NCBI GenBank assembly: GCA_000310025.1
Contig: FN649758.1
Location: 3,980,852-4,004,148, forward strand
DNA: 23,297 bases
Source of the DNA: Ectocarpus siliculosus
Lineage: Eukaryota; Sar; Phaeophyceae; Ectocarpales; Ectocarpaceae
Direction: 5' to 3'
Shown piece by piece: positions 1 to 10,970 of this stretch (positions within the stretch are counted from its first letter, which is position 1; every line of letters starts with the position of its first letter). Below the pieces are notes generated by a model. That model worked only from the letters and a program-made list of their open reading frames with translations, did no database searches and was not told the DNA's origin. The translations under genes and the position numbers were made by a program.

Positions 1-2317
1 AGGAGGAGGGGGAGGAGGAGGAGGAGGTGGTGGTGGTGGTGGAGGAGGAGGAGGAGGAGAGACAGCGCGTGGCCGTTGGTGTCAGCGGGAGCGTGACGAC
101 GGCTGGTGCTGTCTGTTGTCGGTGCCGCCAGGCGACGCGGCTGCTGGCGAGACTTGTGCGAGGCCTCCCCGGGGAGACGCCGGCGGTCGTGGTGCGGCAC
201 AGCGGGCTGCGGAGCGTGGTCCAGATCCTCGAGGACGGCGCGGCGGAAGCAAAAGCGGCGACGGAGGGCACCGGCGGAAGGATTCCGACGGCGACGGAGG
301 CGGCCGTTCGCGAGGCGCTGGAGGTGAGGTTGTCGTTGTTGTTGCTTTTTGTGGCTGTTTTGTGACGGTGATGTCGTCCTCCCATGTGGCCGAGAGCATG
401 ATTACACCCTGAGAAAAAGCTCTCCCCGCTGTCAGCTGCCCCCCGTCCATCGTCGTCATGTGTACACATTGTCCCGAACACACGCCACCCGCCATCTTTT
501 GCGCGTGCTGCTCCAAAATTTCTCTCACTCACTACCAGCTCTTCGTCGCGCTATCGGAGCAAAAGCCGCACCGAGGGGCGCTGGCGGACCTCCCCGGGCT
601 AGCGCGCTCCGCGAGCTCCTACATCGTGTCCGCCACCACCGCGAGCACGTCCTCGTCGTCTCCGCAGGCCGGTGAGGACTCCTCGGCGGAGGAGTCGGCC
701 TTCCGGCTGCTAGCGAACCTTGCCTTCGCCGACGCCCCGCGCCGCCGCGTCTTGGAGCTCGACGGCCTCGTGCTCGCGTCGGCGCGCGCGTTGTCCGCCT
801 CCGCTCTGGCGCTGGCACCACCTACACAGAAGGAAGCACCTGCTGCTGCTGCTGCTGCGTTGGCGGTGGCCGTGGGTGCCGGCGAAGCGGCGGCGGCGCT
901 CTTGTGCCGGCTGTCCCCCGTCCTCGGGGCGGATGGGGGCGAGGAGGAGCTGGTTGCCGCCGGGGAGGCTCTTTCGGCCGCGGTCGCGGCCGTTTCCATG
1001 GCGGCAGCTGGGCGTGACTTCACCGCCGCTACCGCCGGCGGTCTGGCGAGCGAAGCGCTCTACGCGCTGCTGGTCCTATCGTGGGCGGACTCGAGCTCAC
1101 TCGACGCCGCCGCCGCCGTCGACGGCTTCGTCACCGACTCCCGCTTCGCGGACAGCGTCGTCTCCCTCTGGCGGCGAGGAATGGCACCGTCCGCCTCCTC
1201 GGGCTTCGGGGCGCTGTCCGAGACCGCGCTGGCGACGATGTCCAGCATCGCCGCTCGCCCGACCGGGAGGAAGTCGCTGGTCGCGGCGGGGGCGGCGTCC
1301 GCCGTTGTCGACGTCGCCCTCGGGCGACAAGGCGGCGGCGGAGACGTGGCCGGAGACAGCGAGGGAGGTTGTTCGCAGACGATGATGATGGCGCCACAGC
1401 TAAGCGTCTCTGAACGCGGGGAGATCATCCGGCTGCTGTGCGTCCTGTGCGCCTCGCCGGCGCACCGTGGCGCCGTCAGGTCGTCCTTGATGGCGAAGCG
1501 GGGGGTCGAGTCGGGGGGAGACGACACAGAAGAGGCGGCCGTCGAGGCGGCGATCGTGCGTATCCAGGGCGGCAGGGGCGGCGGCGGCGGCGGCGAGGAG
1601 TGTCGCGCCGGTGCTCGCCGTCTCGCACTCCTGCTGGGCGTGTCCCCGCCGTCCCGCCGATCATCGCAGCACCGGGGTGGGACAACCGCCGGCGCCGGCG
1701 CCTTCGCCGCCGAGTATCTTTCCTCGGGGGACCACCGAAGAACCCCGTTCCGGTCTCCCCCGACCGGGGACGCAGTAATAAAGCGGAGGTCGACTTCTAC
1801 AACGACTCGCTCGCCTTCCCCTCCTCCCCCGCCGGCTTACGCTGGCGATAGCAGAGCCGCAGCGGCAGGGCTCGAGGACGATATTGCATCGTCCGTGGAC
1901 CTGGAGGAGGCGCTGTTCCCGACGGCAACGGCAACGGCAGTGGCGCACTTGGGGTCGCCCGGGGCGCGGGATACCTTGTCCAGAGCAGCCGTCGCCGTTG
2001 CCCCCGTCGCCTCGGCTCGGGCTCCCGCGGCGGGGCGGAGAGATCACGCGCTGTTGACGTTCCCGGCGCCGAAGAATGGGCGGTCCGACTCGGAGGAGAG
2101 CTTGCATCGGCTGCTGTCGATGATCGCAAACGAAGATAATAGCAGTGCCGCCGCGGCTTCGGCAACGGCGAATGGTAGCTTGAGCGGTGCCGTGGTGGGG
2201 GCCGAAGAGAGGGACGATAAGATCGCGTGCGAGTCCTGCGGGAAGCTCGTGTTTGCGCCGACGGGCTTCGATCTCGCCCTCATCGAGTGCCCGCACTGCC
2301 AGAAGCCGATGGGGTGA
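1..2317 (+). CDS. Armadillo-repeat protein with C-terminal zinc ribbon (5' partial)
   Basis: Two exons are visible: one from the window edge to 323, and 539-2317 (592 codons, stop TGA). The first exon has no ATG and is open to the left edge, so the 5' end is missing; CAG at 128-130 could also be an acceptor, which would make the GGA/GTG repeat intronic. Donor GTGAGG at 324 and acceptor CTACCAG at 538 join in phase 0. Helical stretches fit armadillo repeats: one across the splice junction (GLRSVVQILEDG, then LFVALSEQKPHRGALADL), RLLANLAFADAPRRRVLELD near 695-760, ALATMSSIAARPTGRKSL near 1230, and IIRLLCVLCASPAHRGAV near 1426. ARM proteins are alpha-solenoid scaffolds for protein binding. The middle and C-terminal half is Ala/Ser/Gly-rich with a Pro run (near 1820) and is probably disordered. 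The protein ends in a four-cysteine motif, listed separately. The partner and role are unknown; the ARM call is moderately firm and the exon 1 start is uncertain. Confidence 0.72.
324..538 (+). other. Intron of the armadillo-repeat gene
   Basis: A 215-nt GT-AG intron. The donor reads GAG|GTGAGG and the acceptor follows a pyrimidine-rich stretch ending CTCACTACCAG. Both flanks are in phase 0 and the helical ARM-like sequence runs across the junction. An ATG at 458 lies inside the intron in the frame of the downstream exon, so an ORF finder would wrongly start the protein there. Confidence 0.65.
2228..2299 (+). other. C-terminal zinc-ribbon motif, C-x2-C-x16-C-x2-C
   Basis: The last residues of the armadillo-repeat protein contain CESC and CPHC separated by 16 residues, just before the stop. 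This spacing is typical of a small treble-clef or zinc-ribbon fold binding one zinc ion. Zinc binding and any function (protein or nucleic-acid contact) are inferred from the cysteine pattern only. Confidence 0.6.
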
Positions 2318-5300
2318 TGAAGACGAATGGTAGCAAACAAACCCACACCTTTTTCTTGTTTCTCTTTGTCGTCTATGTGCGTGGTGTTTGACTTGTTCGG
2401 AGTGTTGTTGATTGTAAATCGTTTCCCCCGGTGTGTAAGGTTGGCCCTATGGACTGCTAACGTTATGTTGGTTGTCGGGAACGCAGGGGCGCAACGGGTC
2501 AATCTCGATCTGTTGTTTTTGGGATGTTGTTGTTGGCCGCCACGCGGTTGGTGTCCTCGTGTGAGATGTCCCCCCTCCTACCCTAGCGTGCAGTTTTGTC
2601 CCTGGCGTTGGTTCCCTGGGCTGTCCAGCGGCCTTGTATGCCGTAACGCTGTAGATCTTTGTTCAGCACTTCACGCCACCAAATGGAGGGGGCTGGTCGG
2701 GAAGCTCGACCACACGGGTTTCATGCATCCGGCGGCTGGTGCGTGTTCGTATTTTGTACCGCTGCATACATACCTGTACCGTAGGCAGCACGCCTGTTTC
2801 CGACTTGCCGATCGGGCGCACGGCAGATGGGTTCGAGGGTCATCGAACTTCGAGCGACGTTCTTGGCTGGCCGCAATGGTGCTTGTTGCTATGCGTAGGG
2901 CGAGAGTTTTATGGGGGGCTTCCTTCCTCGGAACAATGCTCGGAACAATGCGGCCTCGAGGTAAAGTGTTCCGAAACAAGAACCCCAAGACTGAAAGCGT
3001 TAGTCTACTTGTTTTGGGTTTTTGTCTCGTGTGTGTGTGTATGTTTTCGTGCCATAATCTCTTTCCGTGCGCCAGTGGCTTCACCTTCGGCATGTATTTG
3101 ATGTATCGGCCGGGGTCATCCAGGAGGAAGTCAGCACAGGGAGGGTGACGTATTGTTGTTTCTGTCCAGCTTGTTTTGGGTGCGGTAGCTCATCAGAGGC
3201 CGACAGAAAAAGAAGGTTGACTCAAGAACTTTGTTGCTTAAAGAGTGGGAGACATGCGGCAGGCAACACGATCGCCATGTAGCATGTCCATCAATACATA
3301 CCATCCGCGTATCCCCCGGAGGCCCCGTAGACAGTATACTCTGCCGAGCACCCCAAACACCGTTAGGTCCCCCTGCGGTTCTTGCCTTCGATGTTTTGTG
3401 CGCGAGGGGTTCAGCAGCCCCGTCGCTCTCAGCTTTCGTGCAGGAACTTTTTTCCGCAGCGCCCATGTGTGACGAAGCGTATCCACCATTATGGGAGCCC
3501 CGGGTGGTGGGAGACAGGTACACGAGGGCTATTGTCCCCAAAGGCTTTCCAGAAGCGACACGTACCCTCGTTGGACAACCACTCCCTAGAACCAGGCCAG
3601 ATCGTGCTCAAACGACCCCTGGGCGTTGCCTCAATCTCCATAATTTTTATGATGCCGTCAGCGACGTAGACGGACCGTTTTGCCCAGTTCGGTTGTGGTG
3701 TAATGAACCAAACATCTAGCTCGACCAGGACGCCTCAGAGCATGAAAAGCCGGGCCGTATACCATCTGTGGACAGACATGTCCCCAGTAGTATTGCAGAG
3801 CGTTCGCTCCAACTTCCAAGCTCTAATAGTCGGCGTTGAGCGAAGGTGCAGATGAAACACGGGCATCACTGCAAGGAGTTGCTGTGTCATTGCGAGGAAG
3901 AAGAGCTTCGGGCGAAACGAGACAACACCTTTTCCATATCACGAGACTATTAATCAATGCAAGAGTTTCTCCCACCAAAAGCTAATATTTCCAATGTCTC
4001 TCGCCTATTTGGGTGACAACTTTCAAGTAAACCGCCGCGAGTGAAACGACATGGCAACTTATAGTAGCTTCGGGCTGTTCCGTGCGTATCAGCAAAACTG
4101 AAAATAATCATCCTCTCAACAAACGCGCATTCTTTTGTGGAACCTTCCCCCTAAGAATCCAAGGCTTTTGCAACGATCGTCCCGGGTTTGAAAGGTCACA
4201 ACTTCTGCGGTCAGGCCACAGGTGAGGTTCGGAGAGCCCAAGAATTTCATAGGGCAGGTCAGGTCGGGAGAATCGAGAATGACAGGTTAGGGTCGGTCAT
4301 GAACGGCTGGCTAATTCACGGGTCACTTCACAAGTCAAATGAACAAAACAACCCATTAGCTGCACAGCTGCTCTGCTCCGACATGGTCGGTCGACCGAGA
4401 CCCCCCCCCCCCCTCTCATCCATTTGTCTGTGTCGCCCCCCGCCCCGAATCTTCGTCTGTCACACATTTCTGTGCCCCCCCCCTCACACAGTAAAGAGGG
4501 TGGCTACAGACGCCTCCGTCCTCCGTCCTCCTCCTTCGCTTTCCATAAAAGGTGAGAAACGAGGACTTGTCTTGGTGCCCGTGGCAGGGATAAAAGGTGT
4601 ACACTACATATATTGGTACATGGAAGACGTCACGCCATAGACACACAAGTCACACTTGGCCATTCGTTGTAACCGGTTCGAGTTCCAGTGGTAACGCTCA
4701 CAGGGGGGGTGTTTTGAAGTACTTCGGGCGTCGATTGAAACATATGCTGTGCAAGGTTGCCGTTTTAGGAAGACGAAGGGCGGTGACCGGCTTCGATGCC
4801 CGCGTTATGCTCTCGCGGCTGTGCGGCGTGCTGTAGCTCCGCGCAGGTCATTTCGGCCTCGGAAACGATACTTTCTTTATTTTTCTTCTTCTCTGTTACT
4901 TTTAAGAAATAATAGAAACACACACAGAAAGACTACCCATTCGAGATATACCCACAGTCGAACGGGATGTGGTGGAGTCTTTTCAGTGAGTTTTGAAACC
5001 TCGCATGAACGGGTACATTGTGTGTTGCTTCTCGAGAGAGGTGGGGACACACACACGAGAAGGCACGTGGACGCTGACTTTTGTTTTGCTTGTGATTTCT
5101 TGTGTGCGCAGAAGCCAGTAAGAGGATGCGACCAAACTCACATTCGCATCTAAGATAATGCACAGATACTCACAACACGACCAGGCAGGTCGTCATGAGT
5201 TACTCCGCAACAACACACGACCCCCCAAAGTCAGTCCAAAGGTCCAAACGACGCTGGTTTGTACCATTTGATCTCTTCCTAGAGGACACCGTTGGGAGAG

Positions 5301-6270
5301 AACTGGTCCACTGTGGTTGATGGAAGCGCAGCAAGCGCGCACCGGTGGCGTTTTTAGAACGCACGACCTCGAGGTGGTAGTGTTCGGCCCACCAACCATG
5401 GGCATGAGTGATGCTGTAGGTTGCACCGAGAAAGGAACGTTGTTCCCAATGATGGGTTATCGCTGCATCTGAATGTTCCCGCTGTGGTGGGTATCGCAGC
5501 TGAAAAGGGCCACGACACTACATACATATGTCGAGATACCTACCCTTCGACCCCCGACATCCAACACGATGTGTCGACCTATCGGATCGGGTGGTACCGT
5601 CAATAACGACAAGATAGCGATATCGACACATATTGTACGTGTTGATGATGAATGCAAGCAGACGTGAATGAGTCTTGCCAGAGAAAATGAATGTGCAGCG
5701 CACAAAATGTTTCTGGCGATTTCAATACTCTCGCGTACGCGCAAAGCATGCATGCATGGCCGCGTGAATCCTCCTTGCGTCGACAGTGTGAGTACGGGTT
5801 ACTACTGTGTGTGTGGCGATCATGATTCACACCCTGGATTTCAAACATTGCTACGTATAAAAAGGAGAATGTTGGTGTGTGTATACCCTGAACGTATGTA
5901 GTAGGTCTTGACCACTTGCGATGTTATTCACTTCGCTTCTCATGTCATACCAGGTTGTGCTTCACATGATGTCGGATTCGGGCGGCGCGGGTGCGCGTCC
6001 AATCGTGCAAGGCGAAACAACAACGGGAGAGGCTGCGACGAGGACAAGGCGGGTGGATAAACGATATCTATAATGTACATGTACCGTAGTTCATGGCAAT
6101 CAGACAGGCAGTAACAGTGTATAGTTTTATGGAGGGCAGTAGGTGACCGGCCCGAAGGCATTTCAGGAAGCTCAAAAGCCTCGCTATAATAGGGAACGCT
6201 CTGACTCGCATACAGGATCTTTATTGTTTCCGTCTGGTCCTTCCTACAACAAAAAGATCTCCTCACTACT
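2318..6270. other. 3' UTR and intergenic DNA, no gene supported
   Basis: Open frames here (for example 2327-3148 and 4188-4640) are biased in composition, lack recognisable domains and show no splice or codon pattern like the neighbouring exons. The first part is probably the 3' UTR of the armadillo-repeat gene, but no polyadenylation signal can be assigned. Small features are a 12-bp tandem copy (CTCGGAACAATG) near 2928-2951 and C-runs at about 4402-4413 and 4474-4482. Confidence 0.5.
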
Positions 6271-7555
6271 GGTGTCGCGTTTGAAGGTGTCTGCTGTTCT
6301 GTTGCCTCACGGAATAGGAACCCCCACGCCTATAAAGGGTTAACACAAGGATCCGTTCGATTGGTAGGCTGACAACTCCCTTGTTCCCTTGTATCCTGGA
6401 CTGCCGTATCTACGGATAGAGATGAGTTTTGTGTTGTTTTCGAAAGAAACAGCTGGATACAACCCCCCCACATACAACGAGAAAAGAAGGGTGAAACAGT
6501 GTAACCATTGTCAAAACGCGACCGAGGGTTCATCGAACCAATCCGCGTGAAACGATCCCAGCTAATTCCTCCACGCCGACGTTCGCCTTGCCGTATCACA
6601 GATCATAGGAAGCCTGGGGGTATATACCCTGCCACTCTTTGACAATGTGCACATGATTTTCGGAAAAATACGCTGGCCTTCGGGCAATGGGATCCTTCCT
6701 TTGCGCTACTTTCTCCGCAGGAATCATTTTCCGTTCCAACAGCCTTCACACGAGTCTTCCAGCTCCAAACAAACGATGACAAACAACATCCGAGACACGC
6801 TCCATGGTTGAAGGCAGCATGGTTGGTGGCCACCGTTTGTTTGGGACTGGACGATTCGTGTTCTTGATTTCCTTCGGTTGGAGCTTAAAGTGGTTCCTGT
6901 GAGGAGAACATGGCCCAAGAAAGGGTCTCATTGCCCGTCGAGTCAGGGTACACTCCCGAAGTACCATTCCAATGAGCGACCGAACCAGGTTACTGTGACA
7001 CGGCACGGTTGAACGTGGGGGTCGACGACTCAGCTGGGTTCATTTCAGGCTAATGTGAAGCATGTATTCTCAGTCGCATTTTGTCCAGGGTATACCACAT
7101 GCTGTGCCGCTTACCCGAATTACTATCACATTGTCACAAAACAGCTTTGTTCGAAACCTTTCCATCAGCGCTACACTAGCTGCCCACATGCGCGGGATAG
7201 AGATGAGTGTGTGCTGTTCCTCTCCCCCCTGGGAACGCCATAAACAATGAAGAAACATCCATCAATGTAGCCGCTCCACTTGCAACACTCTCTCTCGTCC
7301 TTCAAACCTCTCTTCATAGCATCATGCTTCAGACTGCCTTGTTGTATAGATTATGTTCGGCGGCAAAGCACGCCAGAGAAAAAACTCATATCGGACATCA
7401 TGGGGGCACGGTGTCTTGTGAATAGGACCTCTTGACGTGCCCCTACATGGTGTTGGCATTGCCATGATCTTCTATTCTCTCGTACAACGGGAGTGCGAAA
7501 TGCGATACATGGCTGGCTGTGTGGCCGAGTCTAGCTGGCTCCATACAGCTTTGTT
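6271..7555. repeat. Tandem repeat unit A (about 1.3 kb, non-coding)
   Basis: First of three head-to-tail copies. Anchors shared with unit B include GGATCCGTTCGATT (6350) with GGATCCGTACGATT (7632), CAGCTAATTCCTCCACGCC (6559) with CAGCTGATTCCTCGACGCC (8008), the stretch around TCCGAGACACGCTCCATGG (6789/8231), GGGATAGAGATGAGTGTG (7193/8611), and ACTTGCAACACTCTCTCTCG (about 7278/8696). Offsets range from 1282 to 1450, so unit B carries extra sequence. Stops occur in all frames and no coding capacity is evident. The left limit is blurred by divergence. Confidence 0.7.
6435..7160. repeat. Imperfect foldback (inverted repeat) in unit A
   Basis: Left-arm segments reappear as reverse complements on the right, with one almost constant centre near 6797. 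GTTTTCGAAAGAAACAGCTG (ends 6454) mirrors CAGCTTTGTTCGAAACC (7142). The CCCAGCTAATTCC block (6557) mirrors the CAGCTGGG block (ends 7038). The stretch ending CGCGACCGAG (6526) mirrors CTCAGTCGCATT (7069). CTCCAAACAAAC (6763) mirrors GTTTGTTTGGGA (6835). Arms are about 360 bp and clearly diverged. Confidence 0.65.
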
Positions 7556-9107
7556 GATATCACGTTTTCATGCGTCCGTTGTTAGCGTGGCGGAACAGGT
7601 ATCCCGAAGACCTTAAGAGGGACTAGGACGAGGATCCGTACGATTCCTAGACCGACCAGATTCATGTGGAAGAGCCCATGTTCCGTTTGCTAAGCAAGTG
7701 CTTCGCCGACATGCAGTAAATATGATGATTCTACGACTCGTGTTTGTGCGGTGGTTGATAACCCACCAAATATTTGGAGGACGCCATGCCTTTGGTTTGC
7801 AGCGAGTGCTTGGTTCTTTATGTACATAGCTGAAAATGCGAGCTTACCGTTTTTTCACCCTGGGCCATGTACTGATAGAGATATGCTTGTGTTAACTATG
7901 CGAGAAACAGCCAGAACGAGGAAAGGAAGGCTAAACGACGCAACAGGGTAAACCAAGGACGGAACGTGGCCGAGGAAATGTAGTTCGAAATAGCGCGAAA
8001 ATATCCCAGCTGATTCCTCGACGCCAAATTCACGTCGCCGTGTCACAAAAAGCCCGGGGTGTACCCGGCCGCTATCTGGAAAAATCACTGCTACTCGAAA
8101 ATGTATCTTGACCTGGTGGAAGTTAAACCTTTCCGACCTCCGATTTCTTCACAGGAATCACTTGACGCTCCAACAAAAGGACACCATAAACACGAGTCTT
8201 CCCGTTCCAAACAAACGATGGCAACCGACATCCGAGACATGCTCCATGGTTGAAGGCGGCATGGTTGGTTGCCATGATTTGTTTGGGACTAGTGTGGAGT
8301 CCTTTGATTGAACCGGAAAGAGCTTCCTGCGAAGATTATCGCCCACGAAAGGGTCTCATCGCCGTCAGGTCAGAGTACATTCTCGAAGTACCATTCCAAT
8401 GAGCGACCCGGGTTTCCGTGACTCGACAGGGTAGAACGTGGGCGTCGACGACTCAGCTAGGCTCATTTCAGGCTGACTAGCAGCATGTTTCTGAGCCTCC
8501 TTTTGTCAAGGGAATACCGTGCTGTGCCGTTTACCCATACCATCACATTGTCGCAAAACAGCTCTGTTCCGAAGCCTTTTCGTCTAATTTCCACCAGCTG
8601 ACCCCACTTGCGGGATAGAGATGAGTGTGTGCTGTTCCTACCCCCCCCCGGAAACTCAATTGACAATGAGGAGAGACCCGTCGTTGCAGCGCTCCACTTG
8701 CAACACTCTCTCTCGTCCTTCAAACCACTCTTCATACCTGATTTTTACAGGTTGTGTACTGTAGCACGTGTTCGACGATAATTCACGCCAGAGAATGAAC
8801 GCACCTGTCGGCGTCGTGGGTGGGGTCACGGTGAATACTGTTTATGAAGCTACTGACGTACCCCTACATAGTGATGGGTTCTTTCTCTCGTGCAACGGAA
8901 GTGCAAGATGTGATACAAGGCGTGCTGTCTTCGGCATTTACTTGCTGGTTTCGCCCTCCCTGGGATTAGACTGCCCGAACGGTCACGCTTGACACACGCA
9001 TCACCACCCATGCGTGAGCTCAGCCTCAAAACCCGTGCTTCCTGTGTTTGGGTGGGTGTCAGTGACTGTGGGGGTGTGGTCTAACTCACTCGAAATACAG
9101 CTTCGTT
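7556..9107. repeat. Tandem repeat unit B (about 1.55 kb, non-coding)
   Basis: Second copy of the unit, starting at GATATCACGTTTTCATGCGTCC and ending where the nearly identical GATATCACGTTTTTATGCGTCC (9108) opens unit C. Relative to unit A it holds about 170 extra bp between 7632 and 8008 and about 130 extra bp between 8900 and 9100. No protein-coding segment is recognisable. It may be a decayed non-autonomous transposable element or a local segmental duplication. Confidence 0.7.
7901..8570. repeat. Imperfect foldback (inverted repeat) in unit B
   Basis: Same architecture as in unit A, centred near 8234-8246. The innermost arms, 8204-8226 and 8267-8289, match at 20 of 23 positions (core CCAAACAAA and ATGGCAACC). 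Further out, CCCAGCTGATTCC (8005) mirrors the CAGCTAGG region (8454), and CGAGAAACAGCC (7901) mirrors CAGCTCTGTTCC (8559). It could form a long hairpin. It resembles foldback or long-TIR non-autonomous transposons, but ends and target-site duplications were not identified. Confidence 0.65.
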
Positions 9108-9270
9108 GATATCACGTTTTTATGCGTCCTTTGTTAGCGCGGCGGACAGGAACCCCTCATACCTGTTAGGGACTAGGACGAGGATCCGTACGATTCTTAG
9201 GCTAACCGGTTCATGATGAAGACCATGTTCCGTTTGATAAACGAGTGCGTCGCCGGCATGATTATACATA
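9108..9270. repeat. Tandem repeat unit C, truncated copy
   Basis: About 160 bp matching the start of unit B (7556-7720). It includes the shared 20-mer GACGAGGATCCGTACGATTC and the later CCATGTTCCGTTTG. Similarity stops near 9270, upstream of the unrecognised gene. Confidence 0.7.
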
Positions 9271-9643
9271 CATAGGTTATCTCCACATTATCTGCCCCTT
9301 TTTCTAGTCGTGTTCTTGGACTCGGGACAGAGAATATATCTACGGGTACCAGAACCTGACCGGCTGGCGGCGCGTCAGTCACTTCTTTACAGTTGTCTGT
9401 GTGTAATTCGACAGTTTTCTTAAGTCCACTATGTCGTTTCAATTTCCACTCGTTCGAACATCTTCTTTTAAATTTATGGACGACACAACATTACCCCCAA
9501 GCGGAAGTTTTTCCCTCGCTCTTGCCCAGCTCAGCGGTCGTCTGTTTCCAACCGTTGTCTGTGTTTGACCCCGTTCGATTGTGGCCCCTCGCTTCTTCCA
9601 TGCCCGTGTTCCGCTTCTGGCTTGGCTCTCTTTTGCCCCGCAG
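9271..9643. other. Unassigned stretch before the first exon of the unrecognised gene
   Basis: No coding exon is supported. The last part is pyrimidine-rich and ends TTTTGCCCCGCAG (9631-9643), a strong splice acceptor, so this is probably the end of an intron whose upstream exon was not found. An open frame from 9393 runs into the exon but shows no protein-like character before 9644. Confidence 0.4.
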
Positions 9644-9996
9644 CAAACATGCGTTGAAGCTCATGAAACGCGTTGAGAACATGATACCCTTGGAGGATCA
9701 AGCGAAAGAAACAAACCGATGGCCCGTGTTCAACCTCGACGACACCGAGAAGGTGGACTACCATGTCCATGGCAAAACGTGAGCGTCGAGGTTTCTTGGT
9801 GTGCTAACCCGCGCATTTACTCTATTGACACGTTTCCAGTGTCCTGGACGAGACACCAGCATGGACGCCCCCACGGCTGCTGTAAGCACGGAAGAGCCCT
9901 ACTGCATATCAATGTTCCCGGGCTACCACAAGTAGTGAACGACATTGTCGGAGTGCGCTCATAAATTTGACCATTGTACACAGAGCGAGCGAGAGG

Positions 9997-10083
<87 letters not shown>

Positions 10084-10970
10084 CGTAACAGAAGAAGGGA
10101 AAACATACTTGTAACTCTATATGATCATGGGAGAGAAGATGCAGGGTAGGTCTCAGAAAGGTTTCTCGTACGTAATAAACAAATGACAACACCAAATTGC
10201 TAGCCTACCCCTCCTCTTTGCCCATGACGCAGAATGACAAAAGCTATTGAGGAGCAACTGCGGCACTGGAAAACTTCCCGGATGGCGAAGCGGGTAACCA
10301 AGAGAGGGGAAGTGCAAGCAGGCCCGCGAACGGACGCGGACTGTAGCAACACAAGCAGTATCAATTGCAACAGTAGCAGAAGCAGCAGCAGCAGCAGCAG
10401 TGAGAGCGCTACCAAAGGTGGCGGGTGCAAACATGAGACCCCCGATATGCTCGACGCCACCGCCGCCTCCTCCTCGTCAGCCGTCACCGCCTGCATGCCC
10501 CTAAAGGCCCTAAAAGGGGTCCTTGAGCCCGTTTTTTTCCCAGCTTCTGGCGCTCCAGCTTCGACCGGCGAGAGTCTCGCCCAGTCGGGCCAGATCAAGA
10601 CCGGCGTTAAGGCCAACGGGATGCACGGGAGGGTGGTGGGTTCGGTGGGGGCTACGGGGGCGTCTTCGGAGGGCGGGGTGTGCGGGCAGGCGGCTGCAGA
10701 AAATTGTAAGGAGAGGAAGGAAGGTAGCGAGGCGAAGGGTCTCTCGGAGGAGAACCCCGAGGTGGAGGTGGGGGATGGTTTCGACGCAGGGGCGGAGGCA
10801 GAATTGTCGAGGGCGGTGACGGAGCGGGACGTCGAAGGTGACGGCGATAGTACCGTGGGGCTGAAGGGGGAGAAGGGCGCTGACTCTGACTCGGTGGCGC
10901 CTCGTCAAGCTGGAAAGTTGCTCAAGACGGAACAAGGCAAATCCTTTCGCTCGGATAACAAGGGAATCAC
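9644..10970 (+). CDS. Unrecognised multi-exon protein (partial model, three exons)
   Basis: Three exons fit in phase: 9644-9778, 9840-9881 and 10233-10970. Acceptors are GCCCCGCAG, GTTTCCAG and CATGACGCAG; donors are AC|GTGAGC, CT|GTAAGC and AC|GTAAGC. Every junction is in phase 2. The joined product begins KHALKLMKRVENMIPLEDQA (first ATG 9663), continues VDYHVHGKTVLDETPAWTP through the 42-nt micro-exon, and then reads MTKAIEEQLRHWKTSRMAKR. The rest of exon 3 is Ser-rich (AGC repeat near 10380) followed by Gly/Glu/Ala-rich sequence, probably disordered. I recognise no family. The first intron is only 61 nt; the second holds a GA/GACA microsatellite. The gene continues past 10970, and the phase fits either 11567 or 11893 in the FNIP region. 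True 5' and 3' ends are unknown. Evidence is splice logic only; a pseudogene cannot be excluded. Confidence 0.5.
9996..10082. repeat. Compound microsatellite (GC)n-(GA)n-(CAGA)n
   Basis: A short alternating GC tract (to 10010) runs into about 26 GA dinucleotides (10011-10062) and then CAGA tetranucleotides to 10082. It lies in the intron between the 42-nt exon and the large exon of the unrecognised gene. Length polymorphism is likely. Confidence 0.95.

Noticed and set aside
2327-3148. 273-codon open frame after the armadillo-repeat gene
   Set aside because: Composition is biased to Cys, Trp and Arg, no domain is recognisable, it overlaps equally long frames on both strands, and it sits where a 3' UTR is expected.
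4188-4640. 150-codon open frame on the + strand
   Set aside because: It runs through poly-C tracts read as Pro, has no family similarity I can see and no supporting splice or neighbour context.
8108-8346. Small open frames on both strands of unit B with similar peptides (VPNKRWQPT / VPNKSWQPT)
   Set aside because: The likeness comes from the palindrome: the same sequence is read on opposite strands. It is not evidence of a conserved protein.
9393-9643. Upstream part of the open frame leading into the 9644 exon
   Set aside because: The strong acceptor at 9643 and the pyrimidine-rich, non-protein-like character of the segment suggest intron or leader.
9961-10082. CRISPR-like or satellite array
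   Set aside because: It is a simple GC/GA/CAGA microsatellite without spacers.
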